A program made the translations under genes and the position numbers. The notes below the pieces were generated by a model, which saw only the letters and a program-made list of their open reading frames with translations, was not told the origin of the DNA and searched no databases. A stretch of 64,000 nucleotides of DNA from Diphasiastrum complanatum. Taxonomy: Eukaryota; Streptophyta; Lycopodiopsida; Lycopodiales; Lycopodiaceae. This document shows positions 1-12,664 of this stretch, piece after piece. The DNA lies in the NCBI GenBank assembly GCA_029204225.1, contig CM055113.1, forward strand, positions 6,046,647 to 6,110,646, written 5' to 3'. Position 1 is the stretch's first letter. Every line of letters begins with the position of its first letter.

Positions 1-448
1 AAAGCACGCTTGATCTACAAAGTAGTTGTAGTTCCCAAATGGACGGATAAACAATGTGTCTCATTTAATCAACTCAAAGAAGCCCTTACCAGTGCATCCA
101 TCCTCCGGGCTCCTGATTATTCTAAAGAATTCCATGTGCATACCGATGCATCCAAGTAGGCAAGACCATTGCCCAAACCAACGACGGGATTGCCATACGC
201 CTCATCACAGATCCCCTCTACGGGTTGCCTCAAAAATCCTCGTCACCATGGTCGAAGTGCATACTGACAAGATAGATCGCATACCACCGAGCGACCTCTT
301 CTCTTTGACCCTCACCATGGATGATCCCACCCAAAATTACAAATGGGCTAAGAATGTAGCAGAGAAGTTGTGCAGAGCCCTGAAAGCCAGAAAACCAACT
401 ACCAAATGTGGATATCTCCTCCACATGTTGGAGTTAGAATTAAAGTAG
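1..448 (+). pseudogene. Ty3/gypsy pol remnant (RNase H region)
   Basis: Frame 1 from base 1 to the stop at 157-159 reads through a recognisable gypsy reverse transcriptase/RNase H junction. An FNQLKEALTSASILRAPDY-type stretch is followed by the FHVHTDAS motif that holds the first RNase H aspartate. The window edge cuts the left side and a TAG stops the frame just after the motif. Sequence from about 160 to 448 stays open in another frame and may be scrambled integrase, but carries no motif I can name. Non-functional relic of a plant LTR retrotransposon. Confidence 0.7.
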
Positions 449-454
449 AATCAT

Positions 455-706
455 TGTGCTACTGTATTGTGGGTCCTATCAGTTGATAAGGATCAGTTGG
501 TCTCGCCACGAGGCAAGTCGACGGGACACGTGTCCCGCCAACGGCAACCTGGGTCATGCATGGGTTGCCTGAGTGAACAACTATATGTACAGTGTAATTG
601 CATTTTGAGAAATACAGTTGCTATGTGAGCTTGCTGTGGAGAGTGTTTTTCTGTCTATGTTAATGTGTAGAATGATCTATGTTCCTGTTTGAAGCAAATT
701 CTAAGT
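455..706 (+). repeat. Probable LTR end preceding a primer binding site
   Basis: This stretch lies between gypsy pol debris and a primer-binding-site motif, the position of an LTR. It has a promoter-like AT-rich segment followed by T-rich leader sequence. No second LTR copy was found in the window, so the left boundary is a guess. Confidence 0.4.
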
Positions 707-718
707 TGGTATCAAAGC
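707..718 (+). other. Primer binding site, initiator Met tRNA type
   Basis: TGGTATCAAAGC differs by one base from TGGTATCAGAGC, the complement of the plant initiator methionine tRNA 3' end used by most copia and many gypsy elements. It marks the start of the internal region of an element whose coding part is not recognisable downstream. Confidence 0.6.
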
Positions 719-1799
719 CATACAGGGAGTGTACACAGTACAACATCGTCGTTGAAGAGAGCTTCGGGAGAACTGTCTACTGAGAGTTCGGGGTTTACGG
801 CGGATTGAAGATGGAAAGAGAAGCATTGGTGCACGATTTCTAGTTTATAAAGGAAGCCAATTGAAAATTGAAACCGGGTTTGGGATTACCGTTTTCTACA
901 CATAACTGGTGATTTCTTCGTTGTTTGTGCACCATTTTGGATGTCGTAAAGACAGAAAGGAAGCTAATTACATTGTCAACCAGCCATGGAGAGATTCTGA
1001 GGTTTATGTCAGAGATTTGTCTCCAGACAGTTAACCTGGCATACTCCATCAATTGGAGAGCGGACCGGATCAAAATGGGCTACTAAAGTAGTGGCAACTC
1101 AGAGATGAGAGGATTTTGAAATCCATTTACAGTAATGGGAAAAAGAGCAATCTAGGGAATTGTCGAAAGGTGGTCTAGTTGGGCAAAAACGTAAAACCAT
1201 GGATCTTTCTTTGTATTCAACAATATTGGGCATTGTAAAAAGCTACCCAGCATTGTTTAGGTGAGGCCGAGCAATTGCTTAAAGGGCAGGGTCAGCCACA
1301 AAGCAATCTGAGAGCAATTGATTCTTCTTCTCAACTATGGAAGCTACTAGAGTTTTCAGATTAAAAATTGTGGATCCCTGGTTACAGGAAATAGTTTCTG
1401 GAGCTGTCAATGGCTGAAGATGGACGTTTTGGAGGGCAAGTTTGTTAGCAGATTCCAGAGAATCCCCAGATGCCGAGCCAAGCTAAAAACACAGAGCATC
1501 TCTCACCCAAGACCGAGGAGGTCTCAGAAGGAGGAGAGCAGGAGAAGCTGAGAGCCGAGGATTACTGTCTAGGATTACATATTGTTTCCATATGAGCCTA
1601 CATGGTGAATCCCAGAGAAGGAACGACCATGTAGGAGCTAGTGACATTCCTAGGCAATGTAAATAAATGTAGACCCCTTTTAAATAAAAGTAGAGTGAGC
1701 CACCTTTTGATGGTGACCTCTAGTGGAAGAGCTATTTCCACTTGTAATTTCAAAACTAGTGGAATTGCCACTTGGGCTCCACATGGGCAGCCCTCTTGC
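719..1799. other. Non-coding stretch, probable retroelement leader
   Basis: No conserved protein, RNA gene or tandem repeat is visible. The position after a primer binding site suggests decayed 5' leader or internal sequence of an LTR element. Confidence 0.4.
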
Positions 1800-2020
1800 T
1801 TATTCAAGGGCCCCCCTCTCTTGTGAGGGAGCTTTTATTATATTGTCATTTCTCTTGTATGAATGAAGAAGATCCTCCACGAGTTATTGACAATCGAGAA
1901 GCTCCTTGTTCATGGCTATTGTCTTGAGTGAAATTCCTATGAACATGCTTTGTTTCCCTTGTTGTGGTTGTGGATTAAATAGATTTCATGTTTTCTTTAT
2001 TGCAATGTAGAATGTAGACC
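1800..2020 (+). repeat. LTR-like repeat with an inverted relative at 50.6-50.9 kb
   Basis: The order of short blocks around GAAGCTCCTTG, CTTGAGTGA, GTGGTTGTGGATT and AGATTTCATGTTTTC is shared with the reverse complement of about 50,640-50,945. It directly precedes gypsy gag-like sequence, so it may be the 5' LTR and leader of that element. No TG...CA termini or primer binding site could be fixed. Confidence 0.45.
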
Positions 2021-2210
2021 TTGAACTTTCGTGTTTTTCACACCCTTCGCATTTTTTGCATTACCATAACACAAAATCAGCACGTTCAAGTGATCAAGTT
2101 TTTACAGATCAGATCAGAAAAAAAAGATTTAATTGAAAAATCTAGATCCAATCTCATCTGCACAATATATTTTAAAGATTTTCCATTTTTTTTAAATCAA
2201 TTTTTAAAAG

Positions 2211-3222
2211 ATGGCAGGATCAGATTCAAGAACTTCAACCCCATCTTATCATCAGACAAACTTCTCGTTTAGAGTTACCTAAGTATAATGGATTATCTGA
2301 TTTAGTCAAATTTCTTAATTTTTTTACTGAATCTTGTCAAGTCTATAGCAAAGTTAATCCAACAAACAAACTTAAACTTTTTCCTATGTCCTTGATTGGT
2401 GCTTTTGCAAGATTGGTTTTACAATCAAGACTTGATAGAACGTTCTAACTAGGAAGTAATTAAAACTAGACTGAGTACAAGATTTAAACCCAAGAAATTC
2501 CTAGAAGATCCTTTCCTGTTATTAAGTAGAATCAAAATGGGGAAGAAAGAGATGGTGCATGATTACATTGAACGTATCAAGCATCTCTGATTTGAATGTA
2601 AATCTGACCTTTTAAATGATGAGGCTCTGATTATGTGGTTTTTGGTCGGATTGCCAAAACATATTAGACGTGAGCTCAAACATTGTGAACAGTATATGAC
2701 ATTGTAGTAGGCAATGGATGAAGCTATTTGCAAAGAAGATGAAGATTCGGATGATGAGCCACATGTTGGAATGTTGTCGTATAACTACAAGGAGAAATGA
2801 CCACAACTTTCACTATGATTGTGTTAACTAAAATCAATGCGACAAGCGAATTGATGGTGGACGAGTTTGAAACACTTGGCCAAAGGCAACAGTTGCAAGT
2901 GGATAAGATACAAGCACAGTTTTATTTAAAGCTAAAAGAATTGGAAGAACATCATGCTAAGATCGACAAAGGTGCTAAGAAGATACTCAAAGTTTTTTCT
3001 AGCAAAGAAAACGTTTGGTGTGCAATCTATGTTGGCAATCATACCATGAACAAGTGCCCGACTATGAAGAGACAGATGACCGATACTCATTGTCATTTGT
3101 GTAATTCAAATGGACATGAAATTGCACTTTGTTCATTTAATCCATGGATTATTCAACAAAGATATCACAAGTATGGTTTCCAGGAAGGTCCTAGATGGAA
3201 AGCACCAGATGGTAAAACATGA
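2211..3222 (+). pseudogene. Ty3/gypsy-like gag remnant with CCHC zinc knuckle
   Basis: An ATG at 2211 (MAGSDSRTSTPSYHQ) opens a gag-like frame broken by several stops and shifts. Around 2490-2760 the peptides MVHDYIERIKHL and FLVGLPKHIRRELK match the capsid (retrotransposon gag) fold of plant gypsy elements. The open segment 2797-3222 has a coiled-coil-like stretch and a perfect CX2CX4HX4C knuckle (CHLCNSNGHEIALC), preceded by a damaged knuckle in which the second Cys is Tyr. The gag protein would package element RNA into cytoplasmic particles. Multiple nonsense changes make this copy dead. Confidence 0.65.
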
Positions 3223-4250
3223 TGGAGCCATAAGCTTCAACTAGCTAGGATCAATGGAATTATGCCATCAGGATAAGAAACTGGACCTCCAAAGCAATAT
3301 GCCGTCTATGCTGATGCTCAACAACAACACTCTAAACAATGGGCCAAATCGCCACTCGGTTGCTTTGGATACGGAGAAAATCGTCAAATTGTAGAATGCC
3401 CAAAAAAGACACATTCAATCCTTTATGTCATGAATGCGATTATGGGCATAAAGATTGTCCAACTAGAATGAAGCCACCACCTGTAACTAATCCATTGAAA
3501 ATTATTACTATCAAACCAAGACCAACAGTTCATCTTGTTCCATGGAAATCCATTGAACATCTGCACCAATTATGTTGTCACGAGATTTCAGAAACAGAAA
3601 GAAATCATTACGGAACCACCACCTGCAGAATCTGTACTGATGACTGATTTATCTACTGTATATGGGGTCTATTCGAATCTCAATTTTGAGAAGAAGAAAT
3701 ACCACAATATGAGGAAGTGGATCAAAGGCTTACAAGAGGAAGAAGCCTTGGAAATTGCTAAGAGTTGCAGTGGAAGTTCCTTCTGTACTTGTAATACCTA
3801 TGAAATTACATGAGCCAGATCTCGTCAAAGGACTGATGTCAATACCCAATTTCATCACCGCAAAGATCCATTTAAGATGGTAGAACCAAAGGTGTCCAAA
3901 CAGAGCCGATTGTGAATATTACATTGGGAGAATTCTTACGGTTGGTACCTCAAGCTAAAGAAGTATTAGTTGATAGATTGACAAAGAATGAAACCAAAAG
4001 CCAGCGAGAACCACTATATTGGATTTGAAGAATCAAATGAAGTACTCAATGTAGGGATCGCCTGGGAAAGTGAACAATGGAATATCACCTTGCCAATTCA
4101 ACATAAACATTTTGATCAAGAGGCAACTGTGATAGATGGAGGGTTCGGAGTCAATCTGATCTTAATGAAATTGGGTGCCAAGTGGAGTCTTACGAAGTTA
4201 AAGCTTGCAATTTTTTTGATTAGCATACTCCAAATTGGTCGATAATCTAT
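3223..4250 (+). pseudogene. Continuation of gypsy-like gag/protease: degenerate knuckles and aspartic protease
   Basis: Two further damaged zinc-knuckle-like peptides follow (GCFGYGENRQIVEC near 3360, CHECDYGHKDC near 3430). At about 4125-4170 the peptide VIDGGFGVNLI resembles the DGGSGVN active-site loop of retropepsins in some plant LTR elements, with the serine replaced by phenylalanine. Stops and shifts lie between these segments. Reverse transcriptase is not found after it. Up to four knuckles in one gag-protease region is more than usual for plant gypsy elements; a pararetrovirus-related origin is an alternative I cannot exclude. Confidence 0.5.
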
Positions 4251-4355
4251 TAATTTTATAATTGGAATATATTTGTGGATTTTCATCGTGCGCTTCAAGA
4301 ATATCTCTTCTCGCCAGATCCCACGGTTAGGTAGTCAGCTTTATATCCTAAGGAC

Positions 4356-4850
4356 TTGGATACATTGGCATCCATTCCAACGAGATCGGATGACTGTTTG
4401 CCTGCATTGTCATTTGATCCAAATCTTCCGATAACATCAAATAAAGTCCCGAATGGTGAGTTACCATTGGCAAGACTATACTATCGTGTGACGATGCTGG
4501 GAGGATTATGGGAGAAAAAGTGTGTCACATGGACCACATCTAATTGGTTATTTGGGGCCAATAAATATTTTCTAAGCAAAGGGAGGCGAGAGAAGAATTG
4601 GAAGTGGAACTTCACCGATTGATTGCACCAAATGAAAAAAGTTCTGAAGAGATGGCCAAATCACCTAAGTAAAGGGAGGCGAGAGAAGAAGTGGAGTTGG
4701 AATTTCACCAATCGATTGCACCAAATTAAAACAGTGAACCGACATTGAATCATCTAGTAAAGGGAGGCAAGAAGAAGCGAGAGGTGAGAAGAACCGACGG
4801 TGAATCGTGTAGTAAAGGGAGGTGAGAAGAATCACCTTTTATGTCAAAAT
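4356..4850 (+). repeat. Imperfect tandem repeat with AAGGGAGGCGAGAGAAGAA core
   Basis: The core AAAGGGAGGCGAGAGAAGAA recurs at about 4577, 4671, 4758 and 4812. The first two copies continue into a shared segment ending in GATTGCACCAAAT, giving a unit of about 94 bp. In one frame the units encode repeated charged REAREE...LIAPN peptides, so this may be a duplicated piece of the preceding element. The section 4356-4575 holds an open frame with no recognised family. Confidence 0.55.
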
Positions 4851-5058
4851 CAAACTCATGTGAATGGCAAAACGTGTGCTGAAAAGTCGTTCTTCATGTG
4901 ACTGGCTACTCTACTCACTCTACTCTCCTTGGTTGGTGGGTGCTCACTCTCACTGGCCGTGCGTCCAAGGAAATAGAAGTGATTCTCTCGGAGCAAAACA
5001 CAGGATCGAGCAGAAGACGCAGAGGGAAAAGTGGATCGTGCAACAGGAGTGAGAGACG

Positions 5059-5089
5059 GGAGGAGGAGGAGGAGGAGGAGGAGGAGGAA
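5059..5089. repeat. GAG trinucleotide microsatellite
   Basis: An uninterrupted run of about ten GAG/GGA units in a purine-rich tract. It creates spurious Glu-rich and Pro-rich open frames on the two strands. Confidence 0.9.
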
Positions 5090-5280
5090 AGAGGGAGATG
5101 AGATTGAAAAATAAGGGAGGGATAGAGCGGAGGGGGAATTCCAAGTTGTCTGCCAGTGTTTGCTTTGGCAAAACCTGGAGGATTGATTGTTGGATGCCCT
5201 TTAACCAGGCATGTCCCGGTTAGGTTAATTTTCTGAGATCATCATAAATGTCTGAAGGCAGTTTGACTTTCCATTGAATT

Positions 5281-5646
5281 AGCACGCAGTGGTTAGTTGG
5301 GTTTTGCGTTGGTAAATTGAAACATTGTTGAATATTTGGCAGCAGGTGTATAATTTGTGTTTCGATTTTGGGTTTAATTGGCACGCAGCAGTTCAATAGT
5401 TTCTGGATTGGTATACTGAAAGCTTGTTGGATATTTGGTAGATAAACTTGGGTTTTTGATTCTGCTTAAAATTAGCATGCTGTTTTTAGTAGGTTCTGGA
5501 TCGGTTAAGGATTGCTGAATATTTGGCAGATAAATTTGGTTTTTGGATTTTTCTTTAAATTCCTACACAGTAGTTTAGTATGTTTTGGATTTGTAAATTG
5601 AAAGATTTTTTGAGTTTTGGCAGATAAAGCTGGTTTTGGGTCGCAG
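5281..5646 (+). repeat. Four-copy ~93-bp tandem repeat in the leader of the peroxiredoxin gene
   Basis: Diverged units begin at about 5281, 5380, 5474 and 5562 (99, 94, 88 and 85 bp). Each has the order GCACGCAG-like start, a TTTCTGGATTGGTA-like block, TTGAATATTTGGCAGATAAA-like block and a T-rich tail ending in TTTAAATT or GGGTCGCAG. The array ends about 130 bp before the probable peroxiredoxin start, so it probably lies in its promoter, 5' UTR or a leader intron. Confidence 0.75.
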
Positions 5647-5777
5647 TTTTTCGGATTGGATGGTTCCATGTGATTTATTCTAAAAAGTTGATTTTGTGCT
5701 TGGATAGATTTGACAGTATCCAGCATTAAAAGTAAAAATAAATTGTGAAGAGTTGCTGTTCAGGAAGAGGTAGCGCC

Positions 5778-6449
5778 ATGAGCATCAGTTTTAAGCTTGG
5801 AGATACCGTGCCGGATTTCACAGCAGATTCAACGCTTGGTCCGATCCATTTTTATGACTACATTGAGGGGCACTGGACCGTCCTTTTTTCTCATCCCAGT
5901 GACTTTACGCCTGTCTGCACGTCGGAATTGGGGACAGTGGGGATTTTTCTTCCAGAGTTTGAGAAGCGCGGAGTAAAAGTTCTGGCGCTCAGTTGCAACG
6001 ACTTGAATTCGCACATGGGATGGATAGCAGATATTGTGAGCTATTCCCCTAAAGCTAACATCACCTATCCCATATTGGCCGATCCTGATCGCGAGCTCGC
6101 TATAAAATTTGGAATGCTCGATCCTGCTGAGAGAGATTCTGAAGGATTACCTTTAACTGCTCGAGTGGTTTTTATCATCGGTCCAGACAAACGGATAAAG
6201 CTGTCATTCCTGTACCCCGCCACCACTGGTAGAAATTTTACAGAAGTTCTGAGGGTGATAGACTCACTGCAATTAACGGCTAAACACAACGTTGCCACAC
6301 CGGTACACTGGAAATGGGGTGATAAGTGCATGGTTTCGCCATCAGTATCAGATGAGGAAGCTCGCCAAGTGTTCCCTGAGGGTTTCGAGTCAGTGCAGGT
6401 GCCGTCTGGGAAGGGCTATATGAGATTGACGCCGCAACCTGACCTGTGA
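5778..6449 (+). CDS. PER1: 1-Cys peroxiredoxin (PRDX6/PER1 type)
   Basis: Encodes a thiol peroxidase that reduces hydrogen peroxide and lipid hydroperoxides through one catalytic cysteine; plant members are typically nuclear and cytosolic antioxidants of seeds, spores and dormant tissue. Counting from the ATG at 5778 the product is 223 residues, close to the family's 216-224. The catalytic loop HPSDFTPVCTSE places the peroxidatic Cys at residue 47 with Thr44 and Pro40; the supporting Arg lies in LTARVVFIIGPDK. The C-terminal 1-cysPrx domain (HNVATPVHWKWGDKCM) and the GKGYMRLTP ending are complete, and no resolving Cys of the 2-Cys type is seen. An upstream in-frame ATG at 5745 would add 11 residues unlike the family, so 5778 is preferred. 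The frame is uninterrupted, whereas most plant homologues that I know of have introns, so this may be an old retrocopy or a lineage that lost introns. Transcription is not shown. Confidence 0.93.
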   Translation: MSISFKLGDTVPDFTADSTLGPIHFYDYIEGHWTVLFSHPSDFTPVCTSELGTVGIFLPEFEKRGVKVLALSCNDLNSHMGWIADIVSYSPKANITYPILADPDRELAIKFGMLDPAERDSEGLPLTARVVFIIGPDKRIKLSFLYPATTGRNFTEVLRVIDSLQLTAKHNVATPVHWKWGDKCMVSPSVSDEEARQVFPEGFESVQVPSGKGYMRLTPQPDL

Positions 6450-9038
<2,589 letters not shown>

Positions 9039-9685
9039 TGTTAAAGGTTCAACTAGTTTAATCATATTTGCTACATTTGTTTATATGGCAAATTGAGGCC
9101 AACTTTATATTTGACTTAGAGCTTGACTTTTCAAAGTTCATAAGTCTAAATTTCATTTGAATAAACACTTTTTGAAAGTGTGGGAAAGTTAGAAGTCGAG
9201 TTTGAGTAGATTCAAATTTAAATGTTGGGTACATTGAATCTAGACACAAAAATAGTAGGGTTTACATCTTGGAGGAAAAGCCAAGTGGCCAAATAGAATT
9301 TGGACCTGCTATAAAAGGATGTAACTCGTGGAGAGACATATCTTCTCTCTTCTCTATCTCATTTCATGCTTATACATGGTTCTCTTGGGTTCTACTATCC
9401 ATTGGTGCACTATAATTGTGATTACATGCAATTATATGTATAGAATGATCTATATTTGTTATTTTTGGATCCACACACATGAAATACAGTAGCTTGCTAG
9501 TTTTGTACAAGCAGTAACAATAATTTATGTTTTGATTCATGTTTGATCAAGTTCTATCAGAGTTTGCATCTCATTTTATGTGTAGATGCTGATTTTTCTA
9601 CATTGGCAAGATTGGTGGAGTAGCTTCTTTTGTAACCAAAGATCCTTTATGGATTTGGATCATTTTTTATCTGAATTCTTTCACA
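9039..9685 (+). repeat. Candidate 5' LTR of a Ty1/copia element
   Basis: The segment could start at TGTTAAAGG and ends in TTTCACA directly before a primer binding site. It contains a TATA-like TGCTATAAAAGG at about 9308. No partner LTR was found, so the left end is provisional. Confidence 0.5.
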
Positions 9686-9697
9686 TGGTATCAAAGC
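9686..9697 (+). other. Primer binding site
   Basis: TGGTATCAAAGC, initiator Met tRNA type, adjoins the LTR end at 9685. It supports the following gag fragment being the 5' part of the same copia element. Confidence 0.75.
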
Positions 9698-10275
9698 TTG
9701 TGTTTCAAGTTATGAAGGAGGAAATCATATCTGTCAATGATTTGGTGAAGATATCATGCTAGAGAGGATTCTACACCAAAATCGACTTTCTTGCATTTGT
9801 AGATAGGATCTTTTGTAGATCAAAACCCTATATAGGTTTATAAACTTGATCAATTCCGATTTTTGAATTCACATACTGGATTTGGCCAAATTTTGGATCA
9901 TTGGAATAGCCTAAGTGGTGGCTAGTAGATTGCATATTAGATTTTCAACATTTGCATGTAGATTTGAAATATTCATTTTTTTGTGATTTTGTCAAAACCC
10001 TAATTTTGATTGGATCTCTAGATAGTGAGGTTTTTGTACTTCATTTGAGTGTGTTTCAATCTTAGGAAGTGGCAAAAGTCATTAGATTGACGATAGATCA
10101 TAGGTTGATCAAGATTTCATGATTCTATGTGTTGATTTGCTTGGTATAAGTGCTAGAAAAGAATTTTTGAGTAGTTTCAAATCTTTGTGATTTCTCTTTG
10201 AAAAAAGTTGTTGTTGTTCAAAGGAGTGCTTTGTGCATTGAAACAGGTTGAAAAAGAAGATCAGATCATTGATAC

Positions 10276-10920
10276 ATGACAACATCAAGTGGAGTCATGT
10301 TGGAAGCCAATGATAGGCTTACCTCAAGTAACTATTCATTGTAGAAAGTGAGGATGGAATCAGTTCTTGAGACGAATGATGTTTTGGATATTGTTGTAGG
10401 TTTGGAGGAGAGGCCAGAAACACAACAAGAACAATTGAGGTATGACAAGAGGGCCAAAATGGCTCTACACATGATCAACATGAATGTTACCAATGAGCTT
10501 CTCAAGGAAGTTGGTAAGTGTACTTCATCAAGTGATGCTTAGCATTCATTGAAGAAGCTTTATGAATCCAAGTCTTTATCTAGAGTGTTGACTCCAAGAA
10601 GTCAAATTTTTTCTTGTTTGTAAAAGAATGAAGAAAGTACAAGTACTTTTATTTTGAGGATGAAAGCATTGAATGATGAGTTGGCTTGCATTGATGAGAG
10701 TGTTAAGAAATGAGAGCTTGTTCAAGTTATTCTTAATGGATTGTTGGATGCTCATGCTAACATTGTTTCAAAGTTTAGCTATTCAAAAGGCTTTGCCAAG
10801 TTTGATGGATCTTCAAGAGATCTTGATCAATGAAAAATATAGGCTTCAAGCAAGAGGTGGATCTACATCAAAGAGGAGGCTATATTCACAAAGGGCAAAT
10901 TCAGGGTAAAAGGAAAAGTA
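10276..10920 (+). pseudogene. Ty1/copia gag (UBN2-type) remnant
   Basis: The ATG at 10276 starts MTTSSGVMLEANDRLTSSNY, followed after a stop by a frame with VRMESVLETNDVLDIVVGLE and a long helical gag core up to about 10,910. The pattern (x-L-x-SSNYSLWK-type start, SLKKLYESKSLS, LNDELACI) is the UBN2 gag of plant copia elements. At least four stops interrupt it. The closest relative in the window is the minus-strand element at 30.8-32.6 kb, sharing QARGGSTS/QARGGSSS. The zinc knuckle and protease core expected next are deleted. Confidence 0.8.
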
Positions 10921-10921
10921 A

Positions 10922-11270
10922 GTGGTAGTAAAGGGCAAGATCAACTGGATGCTTCTTCAAGTGGAGTGTGCAATCAAAGGGATTGGCACAATCCTTATTT
11001 CTCTCTCTACAAATAGGAATGTTCATTTGGAGCATGTCTTGTTTATCCCACCTATTACCAAGAATTTGCTTAGTGTGAGTCAAATGCTAAGTAAAGGCCT
11101 CAAAGTTGAATTTAATGGAGATGCTCGTATGATCAAAAGGAAGGAAGTCTTTATTGGAAAAGGTAGAAGGAAAGGAAAGTTGTTCAAACTAGATGCTTGT
11201 GTTATTTCTAACCAAGTTGGATGTGTTGCAAGAGAACAAATACCTATTCAAGAGGTTTGGCATAAAAGGA
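10922..11270 (+). pseudogene. Ty1/copia protease tail and GAG-pre-integrase fragment
   Basis: The segment encodes CAIKGIGTI, VLFIPPITKNLLSVSQML and VWHKR, the C-terminal protease and GAG-pre-integrase region of the copia family also present at 31.4-32.0 kb. It joins the preceding gag fragment by a deletion that removes the DSG active site. At about 11,270 it ends abruptly against gypsy sequence on the other strand, in the middle of the HKRLRH-type zinc-binding motif. Confidence 0.8.
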
Positions 11271-12664
11271 TAAATTCATTTAAGATCTGTTCTTTCACTG
11301 CTTGTTCATGATCTAAATTTACTTAGTTAAGAATCGCTAAGAATTCACAACCATTTAGATTCATTTCAGGAACATCCACAACTGGAATAGCACAAATTGA
11401 AAAAACTTCATACTCAGAATAATTCAATGTTTCCAATTCATTAACTGTAGAAATCTGATCCAACACGGATGTACAAAATTACTGCCAAATAATGTAACTA
11501 CCTTATCACCCTCCTTGAAAGTGAGAACATGCTTCTCAAAATCAATTAACAGAGAAGGCGATTTACTAAATAACCATTCGTAACCTAAGATTGAATCAGT
11601 ATGAGCTAGGTCTAAAACATGAAAATTAACTAATTTCGTTGTCCTTGCATCAAAATTGGGAGCTTCGGGACTTTTACGTTCCAAGTCTCCAACTCTGCTC
11701 CTAAAGCTAGATAAACTTTATATCTATGATTGTTGGCTTCAGTTTCAAAGCTGAGTTTCTGCACAAGACAAGAATTAATAAAATTATGAGTTGAACCACT
11801 ATCCAATAAAATACTCACTTCTTGATCTTTAACTGTGCCAATTAAACGAAAAAGTTCATTAGGCAAGAAAGAAGTAGTACGGAACTTCCACATTGTGAGT
11901 CAGGTTAATTTCCAAAGTCTTTCGTCAAATCATTTTGCTTGGTCTGGACCGCGCTTCTTACCCTTCTTGGTTTTCAAAGTGGTTGGAATTTGCGCAAACT
12001 ACTTCCTGGATGCCACCACTTTGGAATCATATGCTTTCGCAATTCGAAACACATCCTCGAGGTTTTGAAGCACATTTCGCCTGCACACATTCTGATAGTC
12101 GGCTGGCAAACCTAGGACAAACTGCCAAAGTGCCAACTTCGCATCGAATGATGGAACTCTATTCCATAGGTCCATGAATTCTTGGATATAAGAGTCTAAA
12201 CGCTTTGTACCCATCTTGTTGTTCACGAACGTTAGGTAGTAGTCCACGTCATCAGCAACTACAAAAGCTTTTTTAAAAACTTCCGCAAACGCCTCTCAAG
12301 TAGTTGGCTTCACCGGTAAACCTTGCCACCACAATGACGCTTTGTCGCGTAAGAACAACACGACACTTTCAATTTTCTTCTCATCAGGAACACCATGCAA
12401 ATTGAAGTAACTACTCCACTTGGCCAGCCAGTCTTCGACGACCTCAAGTTTCTTCTCCTTCTTCTTGCCCGCATAAACTTCCGGTTGAAAACCGAGATTG
12501 GGTGAAGACATCAATTTGACTTGATTCAACAGAATCTCCATTTGTTGATCTCTCATCAGAGTACGATTATTCATATCATTGAGTGTCATACTCAACTGTT
12601 GACAAATCACCATATAAGATGGCGCACCTGGATTTGTAGCCTGATTTGAAGTTTCTTCGGCCAT
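11271..12664 (-). pseudogene. Ty3/gypsy gag-protease, truncated before reverse transcriptase
   Basis: Read on minus, an ATG at 12,664 starts MAEETSNQATNPGAPS. The capsid core follows (EDWLAKWSSYFNLHGVPDEK, LWQFVLGLPADY), then after a deletion the retropepsin (VSILLDSGSTHNFINS), with DSG intact, and its substrate flap region. A copy at 46.2-47.9 kb on plus is collinear. Compared with that copy, about 190 nt carrying the CCHC zinc knuckle are missing near 11,915, and frame breaks occur near 12,300, 12,000 and 11,640. The element ends at 11,271 before the RT domain, so it cannot be autonomous. Confidence 0.85.
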
